Source: Nitratidesulfovibrio sp.
GTDB taxonomy: Bacteria > Desulfobacterota > Desulfovibrionia > Desulfovibrionales > Desulfovibrionaceae
Length of the DNA stretch: 64,000 nt
Assembly: GCF_040373385.1 (NCBI RefSeq)
Contig: NZ_JBDXXH010000001.1
Span: 434,675 to 498,674, forward strand
Reading direction: 5' to 3'
The first letter of the stretch is position 1. Every line of letters begins with the position of its first letter. This document shows positions 24,744-34,196 of the stretch, in pieces. Both the position numbers and the translations under genes were made by a program. The notes under the pieces were generated by a model. It did no database searches, had not been told where the DNA came from, and saw nothing but the letters and a program-made list of their open reading frames with translations.

Positions 24744-26084
24744 ATGTTCGACATCACCTTCACGCTATCGCACGAGAGCATAGCTCTTCTTCTCTTCGCT
24801 TCCATGGGCATGCTGATGCTCACCGGGCAGCGTGTCTTTGCGGCCATCGGCTTCGTGGGTGCCGTGGCGGCCGTGTTCCTGTGGGGCACGGGCGGGTCGC
24901 AGATGGCGTTCAACGCCAGCATGACCCTGATGAAATGGTTCCCCATGATCACGCTGCCGCTGTTCATCTACATGGGCTACATGCTGTCGGAATCGGGCAT
25001 CGCCAACGACCTGTACCGCATGTTCCACGTCTGGATGGGGCCGCTGCCCGGCGGCCTTGCCATCGGCACGGTGGTGCTGATGGTGGCCATTTCGGCCATG
25101 AACGGCCTGAGCGTGGCGGGCATGGCCATCGGCGCCACCATCGCCATGCCCGAAATGCTCAAGCGCGGCTATGACAAGCGCATGGTTTCCGGGGTCATCC
25201 AGGCGGGCAGTTCGCTCGGCATCATGATGCCGCCCAGCGTGGTGCTGGTGCTGTACGGCATGATCGCCCGCCAGCCGGTGAGCAACCTGTGGTTGGCGGG
25301 CATTGGCCCGGCCATCATGTTCGCGGTCATGCTCATCGGCTACATCGTCATCCGCTGCAAGCTCAACCCGGCCATGGGTCCGGCCCTGCCGAAGGAAGAG
25401 CGCGACGCCATCACCAGCGCCGAAAAGTGGAGCAGCCTGTGGGCGGGCCTGCTGCCGCTGGCCATCATCTTTTCCGTGACCGGGGCCTTCATGACCGGCA
25501 TCACCAGCCTGGTGGAAAGTTCTGCCGTAGGCGCGCTGGTGGCCACCCTGGCCGCGCTGGTCAAACGGCGCCTCAACGGCAAGGTGATGCGGGTGGTGCT
25601 GGTGCAGACGCTGAGCGTGAGCTGCATGTTCATGTGGATCATCATGGCCGCGCTGTGCTTCAGCTCCGTGTTCGACGGCCTGGGCGCCGTGCACGCCATC
25701 AAGACGCTCTTTCTCGATGGCTGGCACCTCAGCCCGTGGGGCGTGCTGATCATCATGCAACTGTCCTACCTGGTCATGGGCATGTTCCTGGACGACACGG
25801 CCATGCTGGTCATCGTGGCCCCGCTGTACATTCCGCTGGTCAAGGCGCTGGGCTTCGACCCCATCTGGTACGGCGTGCTGTACACCATCACCTGCCAGAT
25901 AGCCTACATGACCCCGCCCTTCGGCTACAACCTGTTCCTGATGAAGGCCATGGCGCCCAAGGGCGTGACCCTGAGCGACATATACAGCTCCATCATCCCC
26001 ATGGTAATCCTGATGCTCATAGGCTTGGTGCTTGTCATGGTCTTCCCCGACATCGCCATGTTCCTGCCCCGCGTGCTCCTGTAA
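24744..26084 (+). CDS. dctM: TRAP transporter large permease
   Basis: 446 residues, the normal DctM length, with about 12 hydrophobic helices. Family motifs include MTLMKWFPMITLPLFIYMGYMLSESGIANDLY, GLSVAGMAIGATIAMPEMLKRGYDKRMVSGVIQAGSSLGIMMPPS and YMTPPFGYNLFLMKAMAP. It is the Na+- or H+-driven symport channel. GAGGAT precedes the ATG; eutB follows 11 bases after the stop, so they are co-transcribed. Confidence 0.95.
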   Translation: MFDITFTLSHESIALLLFASMGMLMLTGQRVFAAIGFVGAVAAVFLWGTGGSQMAFNASMTLMKWFPMITLPLFIYMGYMLSESGIANDLYRMFHVWMGPLPGGLAIGTVVLMVAISAMNGLSVAGMAIGATIAMPEMLKRGYDKRMVSGVIQAGSSLGIMMPPSVVLVLYGMIARQPVSNLWLAGIGPAIMFAVMLIGYIVIRCKLNPAMGPALPKEERDAITSAEKWSSLWAGLLPLAIIFSVTGAFMTGITSLVESSAVGALVATLAALVKRRLNGKVMRVVLVQTLSVSCMFMWIIMAALCFSSVFDGLGAVHAIKTLFLDGWHLSPWGVLIIMQLSYLVMGMFLDDTAMLVIVAPLYIPLVKALGFDPIWYGVLYTITCQIAYMTPPFGYNLFLMKAMAPKGVTLSDIYSSIIPMVILMLIGLVLVMVFPDIAMFLPRVLL

Positions 26085-26095
26085 GAGAGGCAGCC

Positions 26096-27454
26096 ATGAA
26101 TGTGCACAGTCCGCTACGCGAACTGCTGGCCAAGGCGTCCCCCCTGCGTTCGGGGGACGTCCTGGCCGGTGTGGCGGCGGCCAGCGACGAAGAGCGCGTG
26201 CGCGCCCAGATGTTGCTGGCCGACGTGCCGCTGAAGCGCTTTCTCGACGAGGCGGTGATTCCCTACGAGGACGACGAGATCACCCGCCTGATCCTGGACA
26301 GCCACGACGCGGCGGCCTTCGCGCCGGTAGGCTCGTACACCGTGGGCCAGTTCCGCGACTGGCTGCTTACCGACGCGGTCGATCATGCCAGCCTTGCCGC
26401 CCTTGCCCCCGGCCTGACCCCGGAAATGGTGGCGGCCGCCAGCAAGCTGATGCGCTTGCAGGACTTGGTGCTGGTGGCCTCCAAGTGCCGGGTGGTCACG
26501 CGTTTTCGCAACACCATCGGGCTGCCGGGCCACTTTTCGGCCCGGCTGCAACCCAACCATCCCACGGACGACGCCCGGGGCATCCTGGCCTCGACCATCG
26601 ACGGGCTGTACTACGGCTCGGGCGATGCGGTCATCGGCATCAACCCGGCCTCGGACAGCCTGGAAAACATCGCCCGGCTGATGCACCTGCTGGACGAACT
26701 GATTGCCCGGTACGAGATACCCACCCAAAGCTGCGTGCTCACCCACGTGACCAGCGCCATGGAACTCATCCGGCGGGGCACCCCGCTGGACCTGTGCTTC
26801 CAGTCCATTGCCGGGACGGAAAAGGCCAACGCCAGCTTCGGCATCAACCTCGGCCTGCTGGACGAGGCGAGCCAGGCCACGCTGGAATTGCAGCGCGGCA
26901 CGCTGGGCGACAACGTGATGTACTTCGAAACGGGGCAGGGCAGCGCGCTTTCGGCCAACGCCCACCACGGCGTGGACCAGCAGACCGTGGAATGCCGGGC
27001 CTACGCCGTGGCGCGCCGGTACCGCCCGTTGCTGGTGAACACGGTGGTGGGCTTCATCGGCCCGGAATACCTCTACAACGGCAAGCAGATCATTCGGGCC
27101 GGGCTGGAGGATCACTGCTGCGGCAAGCTGCTGGGCCTGCCCATGGGCGTGGACATCTGCTACACCAACCACGCCGACGCGGACCAGGACGACATGGATG
27201 CGCTGCTGACCCTGCTGGGCACGGCGGGCTGCAATTTCATCATGGGTGTGCCCGGCGCGGACGACATCATGCTCAACTACCAGTCCACGTCGTTTCACGA
27301 TGCCGCCTACCTGCGCAAGCTGCTGGGCAAGCGCCCGGCTCCGGAGTTCGAGGCGTGGCTGGAACGCATGGGCATCCACGACGGGGACGGCAACCTGCTG
27401 CCGCCGGGCGGGGCCTTGCTGGGGCTTGAGCAGCGCGTGCGGCAGGACGACTGA
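26096..27454 (+). CDS. eutB: ethanolamine ammonia-lyase large subunit
   Basis: 452 residues, matching the usual EutB length. Motifs include SKLMRLQDLVLVASKCRVVTRFRNTIGLPGHFSARLQPNHPTDD, GLYYGSGDAVIGINPASD, HVTSAMELIRRG and DICYTNHADADQDDMDALLTLLGTAGCNFIMGVPGADDIMLNYQSTSFHD. With EutC it forms the adenosylcobalamin enzyme that converts ethanolamine to acetaldehyde and ammonia. It lies in one operon with a TRAP transporter; no microcompartment shell, reactivase (EutA) or aldehyde dehydrogenase gene is inside the window. Confidence 0.97.
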   Translation: MNVHSPLRELLAKASPLRSGDVLAGVAAASDEERVRAQMLLADVPLKRFLDEAVIPYEDDEITRLILDSHDAAAFAPVGSYTVGQFRDWLLTDAVDHASLAALAPGLTPEMVAAASKLMRLQDLVLVASKCRVVTRFRNTIGLPGHFSARLQPNHPTDDARGILASTIDGLYYGSGDAVIGINPASDSLENIARLMHLLDELIARYEIPTQSCVLTHVTSAMELIRRGTPLDLCFQSIAGTEKANASFGINLGLLDEASQATLELQRGTLGDNVMYFETGQGSALSANAHHGVDQQTVECRAYAVARRYRPLLVNTVVGFIGPEYLYNGKQIIRAGLEDHCCGKLLGLPMGVDICYTNHADADQDDMDALLTLLGTAGCNFIMGVPGADDIMLNYQSTSFHDAAYLRKLLGKRPAPEFEAWLERMGIHDGDGNLLPPGGALLGLEQRVRQDD

Positions 27455-27465
27455 GGAGGAACGCC

Positions 27466-28299
27466 ATGGACAGCGCACGACACGACGAGCCTGCGGCGCG
27501 GCCCGCGCCGGTGACCGACGATACGTGGAGCGACCTGCGCCGCCACACTGACGCCCGCATTGCCCTGGGCCGTTGTGGCGTAAGCCTGCCGCATGGCCGG
27601 TGGCTGGATTTTCGCATGGCCCACGCCAAGGCGCGTGACGCGGTGCTGACCCCCTTCGACATGGCGGGGGTACGCGCTGCTCTGGAACAGGGCGGCGAGC
27701 AGTGTCTGGAACTGCACAGCGCGGCGGCGGACACGGCGGAATTCCTGGCCCGGCCCGACAAGGGGCGCCAGCTTTCCGAGGCCTCGCGGGGCATCCTGCG
27801 CGAGACCGTGGCCGCGCAGGCCACGGGCGCAAGGGGGGCGGACATCTGCGTGGTCGTCAGCAGCGGACTGTCTGCCCGCGCGGTGCACGAGAACGCCGTG
27901 CCCTTCGCCACCCGGTTCCTGGCACAGGCCCGCGCCGCAGGGTACACCACCACGCCCGTGGCGCTGGTGGATCACGGGCGCGTGGCCGTGGCCGACGAGG
28001 TGGCCCACTTGCTGGGCGCCCGGCTGGTGGTGATGCTGATCGGCGAGCGACCGGGCCTCAGTTCGCCCAATTCGCTGGGGGTCTACCTGACCTTCGCGCC
28101 CGTTCCCGGCTGTACGGACGAGGCACGCAACTGCATTTCCAACGTGCGCCCCGGCGGTCTCCCCATCGAAGACGGCGTGCGCAAGCTGTGCTACCTGGTG
28201 CAGGGAGCCTTTGCGGCCGGGCTGACCGGCGTGAACCTGAAGGACGACATGCCGGGGGACTACCTGCCCTTTGCCCCGGCGCCCGCCCTGGCGGACTGA
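27466..28299 (+). CDS. eutC: ethanolamine ammonia-lyase small subunit
   Basis: 277 residues. The conserved core has LGRCGVSLPHGRWLDFRMAHAKARDAVLTPFD, VVVSSGLSARAVHENAVPF, LIGERPGLSSPNSLGVYLTFAPVPGCTDEARNCISNVRPGGL and a C-terminal LKDD, all typical of EutC, which binds the cobalamin with EutB. GGAGGA precedes the ATG 11 bases after the eutB stop. This is the last gene of the operon and converges with the next kinase gene. Confidence 0.96.
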   Translation: MDSARHDEPAARPAPVTDDTWSDLRRHTDARIALGRCGVSLPHGRWLDFRMAHAKARDAVLTPFDMAGVRAALEQGGEQCLELHSAAADTAEFLARPDKGRQLSEASRGILRETVAAQATGARGADICVVVSSGLSARAVHENAVPFATRFLAQARAAGYTTTPVALVDHGRVAVADEVAHLLGARLVVMLIGERPGLSSPNSLGVYLTFAPVPGCTDEARNCISNVRPGGLPIEDGVRKLCYLVQGAFAAGLTGVNLKDDMPGDYLPFAPAPALAD

Positions 28300-28327
28300 G
28301 GCTTCCGCCCCTTTCCCGCGCGCTTTC

Positions 28328-28391
28328 GCCGGGTGCCGTGCCCGCCCGGCACCGTACCGGCGGGCGCCCCCGAAGCCCCGTGCAGGGGGCT
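28328..28391. terminator. possible terminator hairpins between convergent eutC and kinase genes
   Basis: Two GC hairpins: GGTGCCG...CGGCACC (about 28331-28353) and AGCCCC-GTGC-(A)GGGGGCT (about 28374-28391). Neither has a T run, so activity is uncertain. Confidence 0.35.
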
Positions 28392-31300
28392 CTACCCCTG
28401 TCCCGTGATCTGTCCCGGTTCGCAAAAGCGACCGATGACCGCATTCAGGGTATTCATGTCCGCGGGCTTCGTGACGTAGGCGTCCATGCCCGCGCCCAGG
28501 AACCGTTCCCGGTCGCCCTCCATGGCATAGGCCGTCAGCGCCACGATGGGGATGCCCCCCCTGTCCGGCCCGGCCTCGCCCTTGCGGATGCGTTCCACGG
28601 CCTCCATGCCGTCCATGATGGGCATCTGGATGTCCATGAGCACCATGTCGAAGGCTTCGGCGGCCAACGCTTGCAGGCCCGCGCGTCCGTCGCCCGCCAC
28701 GGTGACGGCGTGTCCCGCCTTTTCCAGCATCCGGCGCAGGGCCATCTGGGTCACCGGGTCGTCTTCCACCAGCAGGATCCGGCAGGGAGGGGGAACGTCC
28801 GGCATGGCGCCGGGCATCACGCCCGTCCAGTCCTGCGTATCCGCCCTGTCCGGCCTGTCCGCCCTGTCTGCCCTGTCCGGCCTGTCCGGCCTGTCTGCCC
28901 TGTCCGGCCTGTCCGGCCTGTCTGGGGCATTCTGCGTATCCTGCGTATCCGGTGCATCGGGCACATCCATCCCCTCGCCAGGGTCGGACACCACGGTGAA
29001 GGGCAGGCTGACGCAGGCCGTGGTGCCCGCGCCTTCCTCGCTCTCGATGGTGATGTCCCCGCCCATCAGGTGCACCAGCCGCTTGCAGATGGAAAGCCCC
29101 AGCCCGGCGCCCTGGTGCGAACGGCGCATTCCGTTGCTGACCTGGGTGAACGGTTCGAACAACTCGCCCAGCTTGTCTTCCGGAATGCCGCACCCGGTAT
29201 CCGCAATGGTGAACAGCACCCGGCAGGAAGGGCCGTGCAGCGGTGGCAGGCGGCGGGCCGCCAGCGTGATGCCGCCGCTTCTGGTGAACTTGAAGGAATT
29301 GCCCAGCAGGTTGGTGAGCACCTGTTGCACCCGCACGGTATCGCCCCGCAACGTTTCCGGGATGGCCGGGTCCATGCGCATCTTGAGCTGTATCCCCGTT
29401 TGCAGCGAGATGGGCAGGAACAGTTCCACCACCTGCTGCACCGATGTCGCGAGTTGGAAGGGAACGTGCCGGATTTCCAGCTTGCCCGATTCGATGCGTG
29501 ACAGGTCCAGCATGTCGGAAAGCAGGCGCGCCAGCCGTCTGCCGGACTGGATGGCGATGTCCGCGTAGTCTTTCTGTTCGGCATTCAGCCGCGTGGTGTG
29601 CATGAGCTGGAGCATGCCGAGAATGCCGTTGAGCGGTGTGCGGATTTCGTGGCTCATGTTGGCCAGGAACTCGCTCTTGGCCTTGCTGGCCGCCTCTGCC
29701 CGCAGCTTGGCGTTGACCAGTTCGATCTCCGCCGTCTTGCGCTCGGTGATGTCCTGGAACGTCCCCAGGATGAGTTGTTCCCCGTGCTCTTCCACCCGGC
29801 CCACCGCGCGCAGGTGGGTCCACTTGCGGGTGCCCCGGCTGGTGATGATCTCGCATTCCAGTTCCACGTGGGTGCCGTCACGGGCCACGGTTTGCAGCAT
29901 CTCCCGCACCCTGGGCCGGTATTCCGGCGCGTAGAACGAAATGCCTTCGGCAAGGCCCGGCTTGTAGTCCGGCGGCACTTCAAGGATGCGGTTGACCTCG
30001 TCGGTCCAGACCAGCGTGTCGGACCGGATGCCCGCCTTCCAGCCGCCCACGCGGGCGATGCGCTGGGTTTCCATCAGGAACATTTCGTGTTCGCGCAGGG
30101 TGTCTTCCGCCCGGCGGCGTTCGGTGATGTCTTCCGCGATGATCAGCCCGTACAGGTGACCGCCGTCGGGCGCGATGATGCATTTGAGGATGCAGCTGAC
30201 CAGCGTGGTCTTGCGGCCCGTTACCGAAGTGTAGTTGCCTTCGTACAGGCCTATGCCGCCTTGGAAGGCGGTGCGTACGGCCCCCAGCATCTCGGGGTCG
30301 CGCAGGTCGTGCCGCAGGTCGAGCCCCAGCACCTTCTGGCGAGGCGCGCCGACGATTTCCTGGAATTTGGCGTTCAGGTCGATGATGCGGCCTTCGTCAT
30401 CGAAGTGGGCGATGCCCACGGGCGACTGGTCGAACAGGATGCGGTAGCGCTCCTGGCTGTGGCGGATGTCCGTCTTGGCCTGGCGCAGGCGGATGACGTG
30501 GAAGACCAGAAATATCGTCAGGGCCAGGATGACCACCAGCGATGCCGCCGCCACCCGCAGTTCGCGCCGGTAGATGATCCACGGCGACGAAGGGGCGTTG
30601 ATGATGCGGCTGTCCGGCGGCAGTTGCCTTTCCGCGATGCCGAAGCGCGCCAGCACGTGGTGGTCGAAGGTGTAGCGGTTGGCCGCGTCGCCCCCCACCA
30701 CGGGAACGTCGGCGGGAGAGGTGCCGTTCATGATGCGCAGGGCCAGTTGTGCCGCCACGCGTCCCTGCTCGAAATGCGAGATGACCTTGCCGCCCGCCAG
30801 CCCCTTGCCCAGGCCGTGTTCCCACAGGTGGAACACCGGCACCCCGGCGTGGCGCAGGATGAAGGCCAGGCTTTCCTCGAATTGTTTGGGCGTGCCTACC
30901 GCGTCCTCGTAGGCCGAAAGCAGCAGGATGGCGTCGCCGGGGGGCAGGGCGGCCATGCGGCGGGCCAGGTCGTCCCAGGTCAGGTCTTCCAGCGACAGTT
31001 CTCCGCTGGGCGCCGGGGCGTTGTGGGCCGCCAGTTCGCGAAAGGTCAGAGCGTCCGCCCGGCCGGACAGCGTGGTGTCCGAAATGGCGTGGATGGTGCC
31101 GCGCGGGCGCAACTGGTGGATCAGGTCCAGCGTTTCCTGCATGGAAACCGCCTCGATGACCCCGGTGAAGGCGGCGCCGCCGCTCAGGCCCTGGGCCAGC
31201 GCCACGTTGTTGACCCCGCAGAAGACCACGGGGGTGGTGGGGAACAGGGCGTCCCGGTGCTCCAGGGCGAGGTTCAGCGCGTTGTCGTCCGAGGTGATGA

Positions 31301-31763
31301 TGACGTCGTACGGGGCCACGCGGGACAGCTTGTAGCGCAGGTGATCAAGAAAGTGGGCCTGATTGGGCGGATCGTTGAAGCGCTTGCTGTCCATGAACTC
31401 CACGTCCAGGGGCACGCCCGCCGGGTCCAACTCGGAGCGGATGCCGTCGATCTGCTGGAAGAAGGTGGGGAATGCCGGGTGGTAGGAACTGATCAGCAGG
31501 GCGCGTTGCGGTGCGGCATGACCAGGTGCGGGCCGCGCGGCCAGGGCCAGGCAGCACGCGCAGGCCAGCAGCACGGCCCGGAGAATGGGGAGGGGGGCAG
31601 GGCGAATGCGGTATCGGACCGCCCCCCCGCCCGGTGCGGATGGCGGGGCGGAAAGCCGTGGGCTGTCGGACGTGGGGCACGAGGCAGGGCCGGTGCACCG
31701 CTGCGGGGTGGGACCGGGGCTGGGACAGCGGCTGAAGCGGAGACAGGGGGCGCTGGTGCTCAT
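28392..31763 (-). CDS. hybrid histidine kinase with ABC-type binding-protein sensor, two PAS domains and receiver
   Basis: 1123 residues from the ATG at 31763; upstream in-frame extension is not coherent. Order: Ser/Pro-rich start, signal/membrane helix (about 60-80), periplasmic sensor of the ABC_sub_bind type (about 85-380, from [27 protein letters not shown] through VVFCGVNN), membrane helix (about 395-420), two PAS/PAC domains, HisKA with His705 ([17 protein letters not shown]), ATPase ([35 protein letters not shown]) and receiver with Asp1044 ([12 protein letters not shown]). A repeat-rich Asp/Arg/Pro linker joins ATPase and receiver. Convergent with eutC; it may sense the amine or another solute, but no output gene is adjacent. 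Confidence 0.88.
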   Translation of the reverse strand: MSTSAPCLRFSRCPSPGPTPQRCTGPASCPTSDSPRLSAPPSAPGGGAVRYRIRPAPLPILRAVLLACACCLALAARPAPGHAAPQRALLISSYHPAFPTFFQQIDGIRSELDPAGVPLDVEFMDSKRFNDPPNQAHFLDHLRYKLSRVAPYDVIITSDDNALNLALEHRDALFPTTPVVFCGVNNVALAQGLSGGAAFTGVIEAVSMQETLDLIHQLRPRGTIHAISDTTLSGRADALTFRELAAHNAPAPSGELSLEDLTWDDLARRMAALPPGDAILLLSAYEDAVGTPKQFEESLAFILRHAGVPVFHLWEHGLGKGLAGGKVISHFEQGRVAAQLALRIMNGTSPADVPVVGGDAANRYTFDHHVLARFGIAERQLPPDSRIINAPSSPWIIYRRELRVAAASLVVILALTIFLVFHVIRLRQAKTDIRHSQERYRILFDQSPVGIAHFDDEGRIIDLNAKFQEIVGAPRQKVLGLDLRHDLRDPEMLGAVRTAFQGGIGLYEGNYTSVTGRKTTLVSCILKCIIAPDGGHLYGLIIAEDITERRRAEDTLREHEMFLMETQRIARVGGWKAGIRSDTLVWTDEVNRILEVPPDYKPGLAEGISFYAPEYRPRVREMLQTVARDGTHVELECEIITSRGTRKWTHLRAVGRVEEHGEQLILGTFQDITERKTAEIELVNAKLRAEAASKAKSEFLANMSHEIRTPLNGILGMLQLMHTTRLNAEQKDYADIAIQSGRRLARLLSDMLDLSRIESGKLEIRHVPFQLATSVQQVVELFLPISLQTGIQLKMRMDPAIPETLRGDTVRVQQVLTNLLGNSFKFTRSGGITLAARRLPPLHGPSCRVLFTIADTGCGIPEDKLGELFEPFTQVSNGMRRSHQGAGLGLSICKRLVHLMGGDITIESEEGAGTTACVSLPFTVVSDPGEGMDVPDAPDTQDTQNAPDRPDRPDRADRPDRPDRADRADRPDRADTQDWTGVMPGAMPDVPPPCRILLVEDDPVTQMALRRMLEKAGHAVTVAGDGRAGLQALAAEAFDMVLMDIQMPIMDGMEAVERIRKGEAGPDRGGIPIVALTAYAMEGDRERFLGAGMDAYVTKPADMNTLNAVIGRFCEPGQITGQG
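28841..28924. repeat. 9-bp tandem repeats in the kinase linker
   Basis: About nine units of CTGTCCGGC and variants CTGTCCGCC and CTGTCTGCC. On the coding strand they give tripeptides RPD and RAD repeated between the ATPase and receiver domains. Unit size is a multiple of three, so length changes would not break the gene. Confidence 0.85.
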
Positions 31764-32103
31764 GGAATGTCCCGGTGTGTTCCGGCGCGGCAGCATGATG
31801 CGAGCGCCTGTGCCCTGTGGGCGCGGCAGGGTGCGAAAGGCCCTGGCATGCGCCAACCCGCACCGGGATTGCGCCCGAAGCCCTGAGTGTAGTGTATCCT
31901 GCGGGAATGTGCAGTCCCTGATTTTTTTGGGCCGGTGTCCGGACAGGCGCAGGGCAAATGCGGCGGAACCGGAACAGCGAGGGAGCCGGAACCGCCGCAA
32001 TGGTGGAGAGCGTGGAAAATCGGGGGGGCCGGGTGAGGGGGCGGCGGTAGGGGGCTGGGGGGCTGGGGGTAACAGCGGCGCTGCGGCAGGCCGGGCGGGC
32101 TCG
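31764..32103. other. intergenic region upstream of the hybrid kinase
   Basis: About 340 bases, with a C-rich (minus strand) low-complexity tract near 32020-32100 and an A7 run near 31921-31928. A -10-like TACACT on the minus strand near 31888 could belong to a kinase promoter. I see no gene. Confidence 0.4.
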
Positions 32104-32667
32104 TTACTGCCCCTGCTTGACGGCCAGCGGAGTGCCCGCCTGCCCGGCGTAGAAGACGATGATCTCGGCGGGCTCGCTGCCGGGGTTGAAGCCAAGGTGC
32201 GGGGTGTTCACCACCTCGACGATGGGGTCGCCCGCCGCGAGGCGCAGTTCCTTGCCGTCCTCCGTAACCACCACAAGCTGCCCGCGCGTCAGCACCCCGG
32301 CGTTGATCACCGGGTGATGGTGCAGGGGCAGGCGCGCCCCGGCGGGAATGGTGATGCGCAGGATGGTGACCTGTGGCTGGCCCTGCGGATAGGCGGGCAG
32401 CATGGCGCCGTCCCAACTGCGCTCCGACTGGACCAACTGGACGGAACTGACGGCCTGGCTGGCGGTCTGCGGTGAGGCTTGTGAGGATGCCTGGGGGGTG
32501 GGGGGGGGAGCATCTGGCGCGTTCGCGTGCCGGGTCGCGCATCCACCAGACAGGAGCAGGGCGGACAGGAGCAGGGCATACAGGAACGGGGCGAGCATGT
32601 GCGGAGTGCCCGACAGCCGGGAAGCAGGGGCGACAGGGCAAGGGATGAAGGCGCGGGCGGTGGGCAT
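32104..32667 (-). CDS. cupin-domain lipoprotein
   Basis: 187 residues from the ATG at 32667, which has GGGAAG close upstream and supplies a charged n-region; an internal ATG at 32598 would give 164 residues. A hydrophobic segment [19 protein letters not shown] ends in a lipobox Cys, so the protein is probably lipid-anchored outside the cytoplasm. The last ~110 residues form a small cupin: [53 protein letters not shown], with the HHH and later His as candidate metal ligands. Function unknown; cupins of this kind sense or bind small ligands or metals. Confidence 0.75.
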   Translation of the reverse strand: MPTARAFIPCPVAPASRLSGTPHMLAPFLYALLLSALLLSGGCATRHANAPDAPPPTPQASSQASPQTASQAVSSVQLVQSERSWDGAMLPAYPQGQPQVTILRITIPAGARLPLHHHPVINAGVLTRGQLVVVTEDGKELRLAAGDPIVEVVNTPHLGFNPGSEPAEIIVFYAGQAGTPLAVKQGQ

Positions 32668-32835
32668 GCTGCTTCCCAGGGTGTGTTCAGGTGTGGGGCA
32701 AGGGTGGGGAACCGGCGGTTTGCGCCTGCCCCGCCAAGGCCGGAGCGGGAAGGGGTGCCAGCTCTGCCCGGCTGCGTCAGGGGCAGCCGGACGAAACGCC
32801 ACGCAGGGGCCAGTCGGGCGACGGGCAGGCGACAC

Positions 32836-33987
32836 TCAGGGGGCAGTCGCGCCCGCCTTCAGGTGCTTCTGCCGCTTGCGGTCGTACATCAGCGTGTCGC
32901 ACCGCTTCAGCAGGGCGTCAACGCATTCGCCGTCGCGCGAGCAGGCCAGCCCGTAGCTGAAGGCCACCCGGTACGGCCTGCCGGAGGCCGCATCCTGATC
33001 TGCCAGGGTGCTTTCAAGGGTGCAGAGCCGTTCGTAGAACGCGGCGGGTTCGTTGTCGAACTGGACCACGGCGAATTCGTCGCCGCCAAAACGCATCACG
33101 CTGAACCCCTCTCCAAAGGTATCCCGCAGCCCTTCCGCAAGCGTCAGCAACGCCTGGTCCCCGGCCGCGTGCCCGTACCTGTCGTTGATGGCCTTCAGGC
33201 CGTCCATGTCCAGCAGGGCCACGCACATTTTCAGTTCGCGCATGCGGCGGGCCTTTGCGATGGCGTTGCGGTATGCCGTCCTGTTGGCCAGCTTGGTCAG
33301 TTCATCGCGCTCGGACGAATTGATGAACACGGACACCAGCAGGATGATGCACGAGATGGCCCAGCTGCTCCATATTGTAAGAAACGTGAAATAGGTAAGC
33401 TGGATGATCGCGGTGGCGGCGGGCAGGGCCAGGGCCAGGGCGAACAGGGCCATTTCTTCCCGCTTCAGCCGGTTGCGCTGGCGAATCAGCAACCCCGCCG
33501 CCAGTGCCTGATAACCGTAGAACATGGCGGGGGATACGGCGAACCACGGCCCGCGCGAGTAGGTGTTGTCCGGGGCGATGGAGAACAGCAGTCCCGCGTG
33601 GTAGCTGAGCAGGGCCAGTGCCGCGTTGCATGCCAGGGGAAGCGCCCAGAACAGGACGGACGATGCGGCAAGGCGCGTGCCGGTCCAATGGTGCAGGAAG
33701 GTCCACGTCAGGAAGGCGGGCACGGGCACCAGCAGAAAGCCGATGCTGTTGACCAGCTTGCCGAAGGGCACAAGCTGCGCGTTGTCGCGGATCGCGCCGT
33801 TGAAATTGGTATCCAGCGCCACACTGCATGCTTCAAGTACCAGCAGTGTGAAGACGCACACCATGGCTGCAATAAGATGTCGATGCGCGGGAATGCCCTT
33901 GTCCAGCTTGATGCCCGCCACGACAATGGCGGGAAGCAATGCGAGACACATGAGGATGTCGACATGGATCGTGGACAGGTACGTCAT
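32836..33987 (-). CDS. membrane-bound diguanylate cyclase (GGDEF)
   Basis: 383 residues from the ATG at 33987; a longer start at 34053 is possible. The first ~215 residues have about seven hydrophobic helices (from DILMCLALLPAIVVAGI to AISCIILLVSVFI), like the 7TM or MASE sensors. The GGDEF domain starts at SSERDELTKLANRTAYRNAI and carries FGGDEF near residue 300 with LLDMDGLKAINDRYGHAAGDQAL before it, so it should synthesise c-di-GMP from GTP. No RxxD inhibitory site is apparent just before the GGDEF. No EAL domain is attached. Confidence 0.88.
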   Translation of the reverse strand: MTYLSTIHVDILMCLALLPAIVVAGIKLDKGIPAHRHLIAAMVCVFTLLVLEACSVALDTNFNGAIRDNAQLVPFGKLVNSIGFLLVPVPAFLTWTFLHHWTGTRLAASSVLFWALPLACNAALALLSYHAGLLFSIAPDNTYSRGPWFAVSPAMFYGYQALAAGLLIRQRNRLKREEMALFALALALPAATAIIQLTYFTFLTIWSSWAISCIILLVSVFINSSERDELTKLANRTAYRNAIAKARRMRELKMCVALLDMDGLKAINDRYGHAAGDQALLTLAEGLRDTFGEGFSVMRFGGDEFAVVQFDNEPAAFYERLCTLESTLADQDAASGRPYRVAFSYGLACSRDGECVDALLKRCDTLMYDRKRQKHLKAGATAP

Positions 33988-34133
33988 GAAGTGTGTGCCT
34001 GCTGTGCGTACGGGGCCACATGCGGTTGCAGTTGCACATCGCGGATGCCACACGCGCGGAGTGCTTTTGCGGGGCGGACTCGTGCCCGCCGTAGTGTCGT
34101 CTCCGTCACCGTGCCTGAGGCAGTAGAGCGTAC

Positions 34134-34146
34134 CGGAACGGTTCCG
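34134..34146. promoter_or_regulatory. 13-base palindrome upstream of the diguanylate cyclase gene
   Basis: CGGAAC-G-GTTCCG, perfect dyad, about 150 bases upstream of the cyclase start and 50 bases after the MurF-like stop. Operator or weak hairpin; not matched to a known factor. Confidence 0.3.
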
Positions 34147-34196
34147 TCAAGGGGGCGGGATGACGGGAGATGCGTGGCGGGAGGGGAAGCTGTCCC

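Noticed and set aside
28841..28924. Possible CRISPR array
   Set aside because: Short 9-bp units with no spacers, in frame inside a kinase gene.
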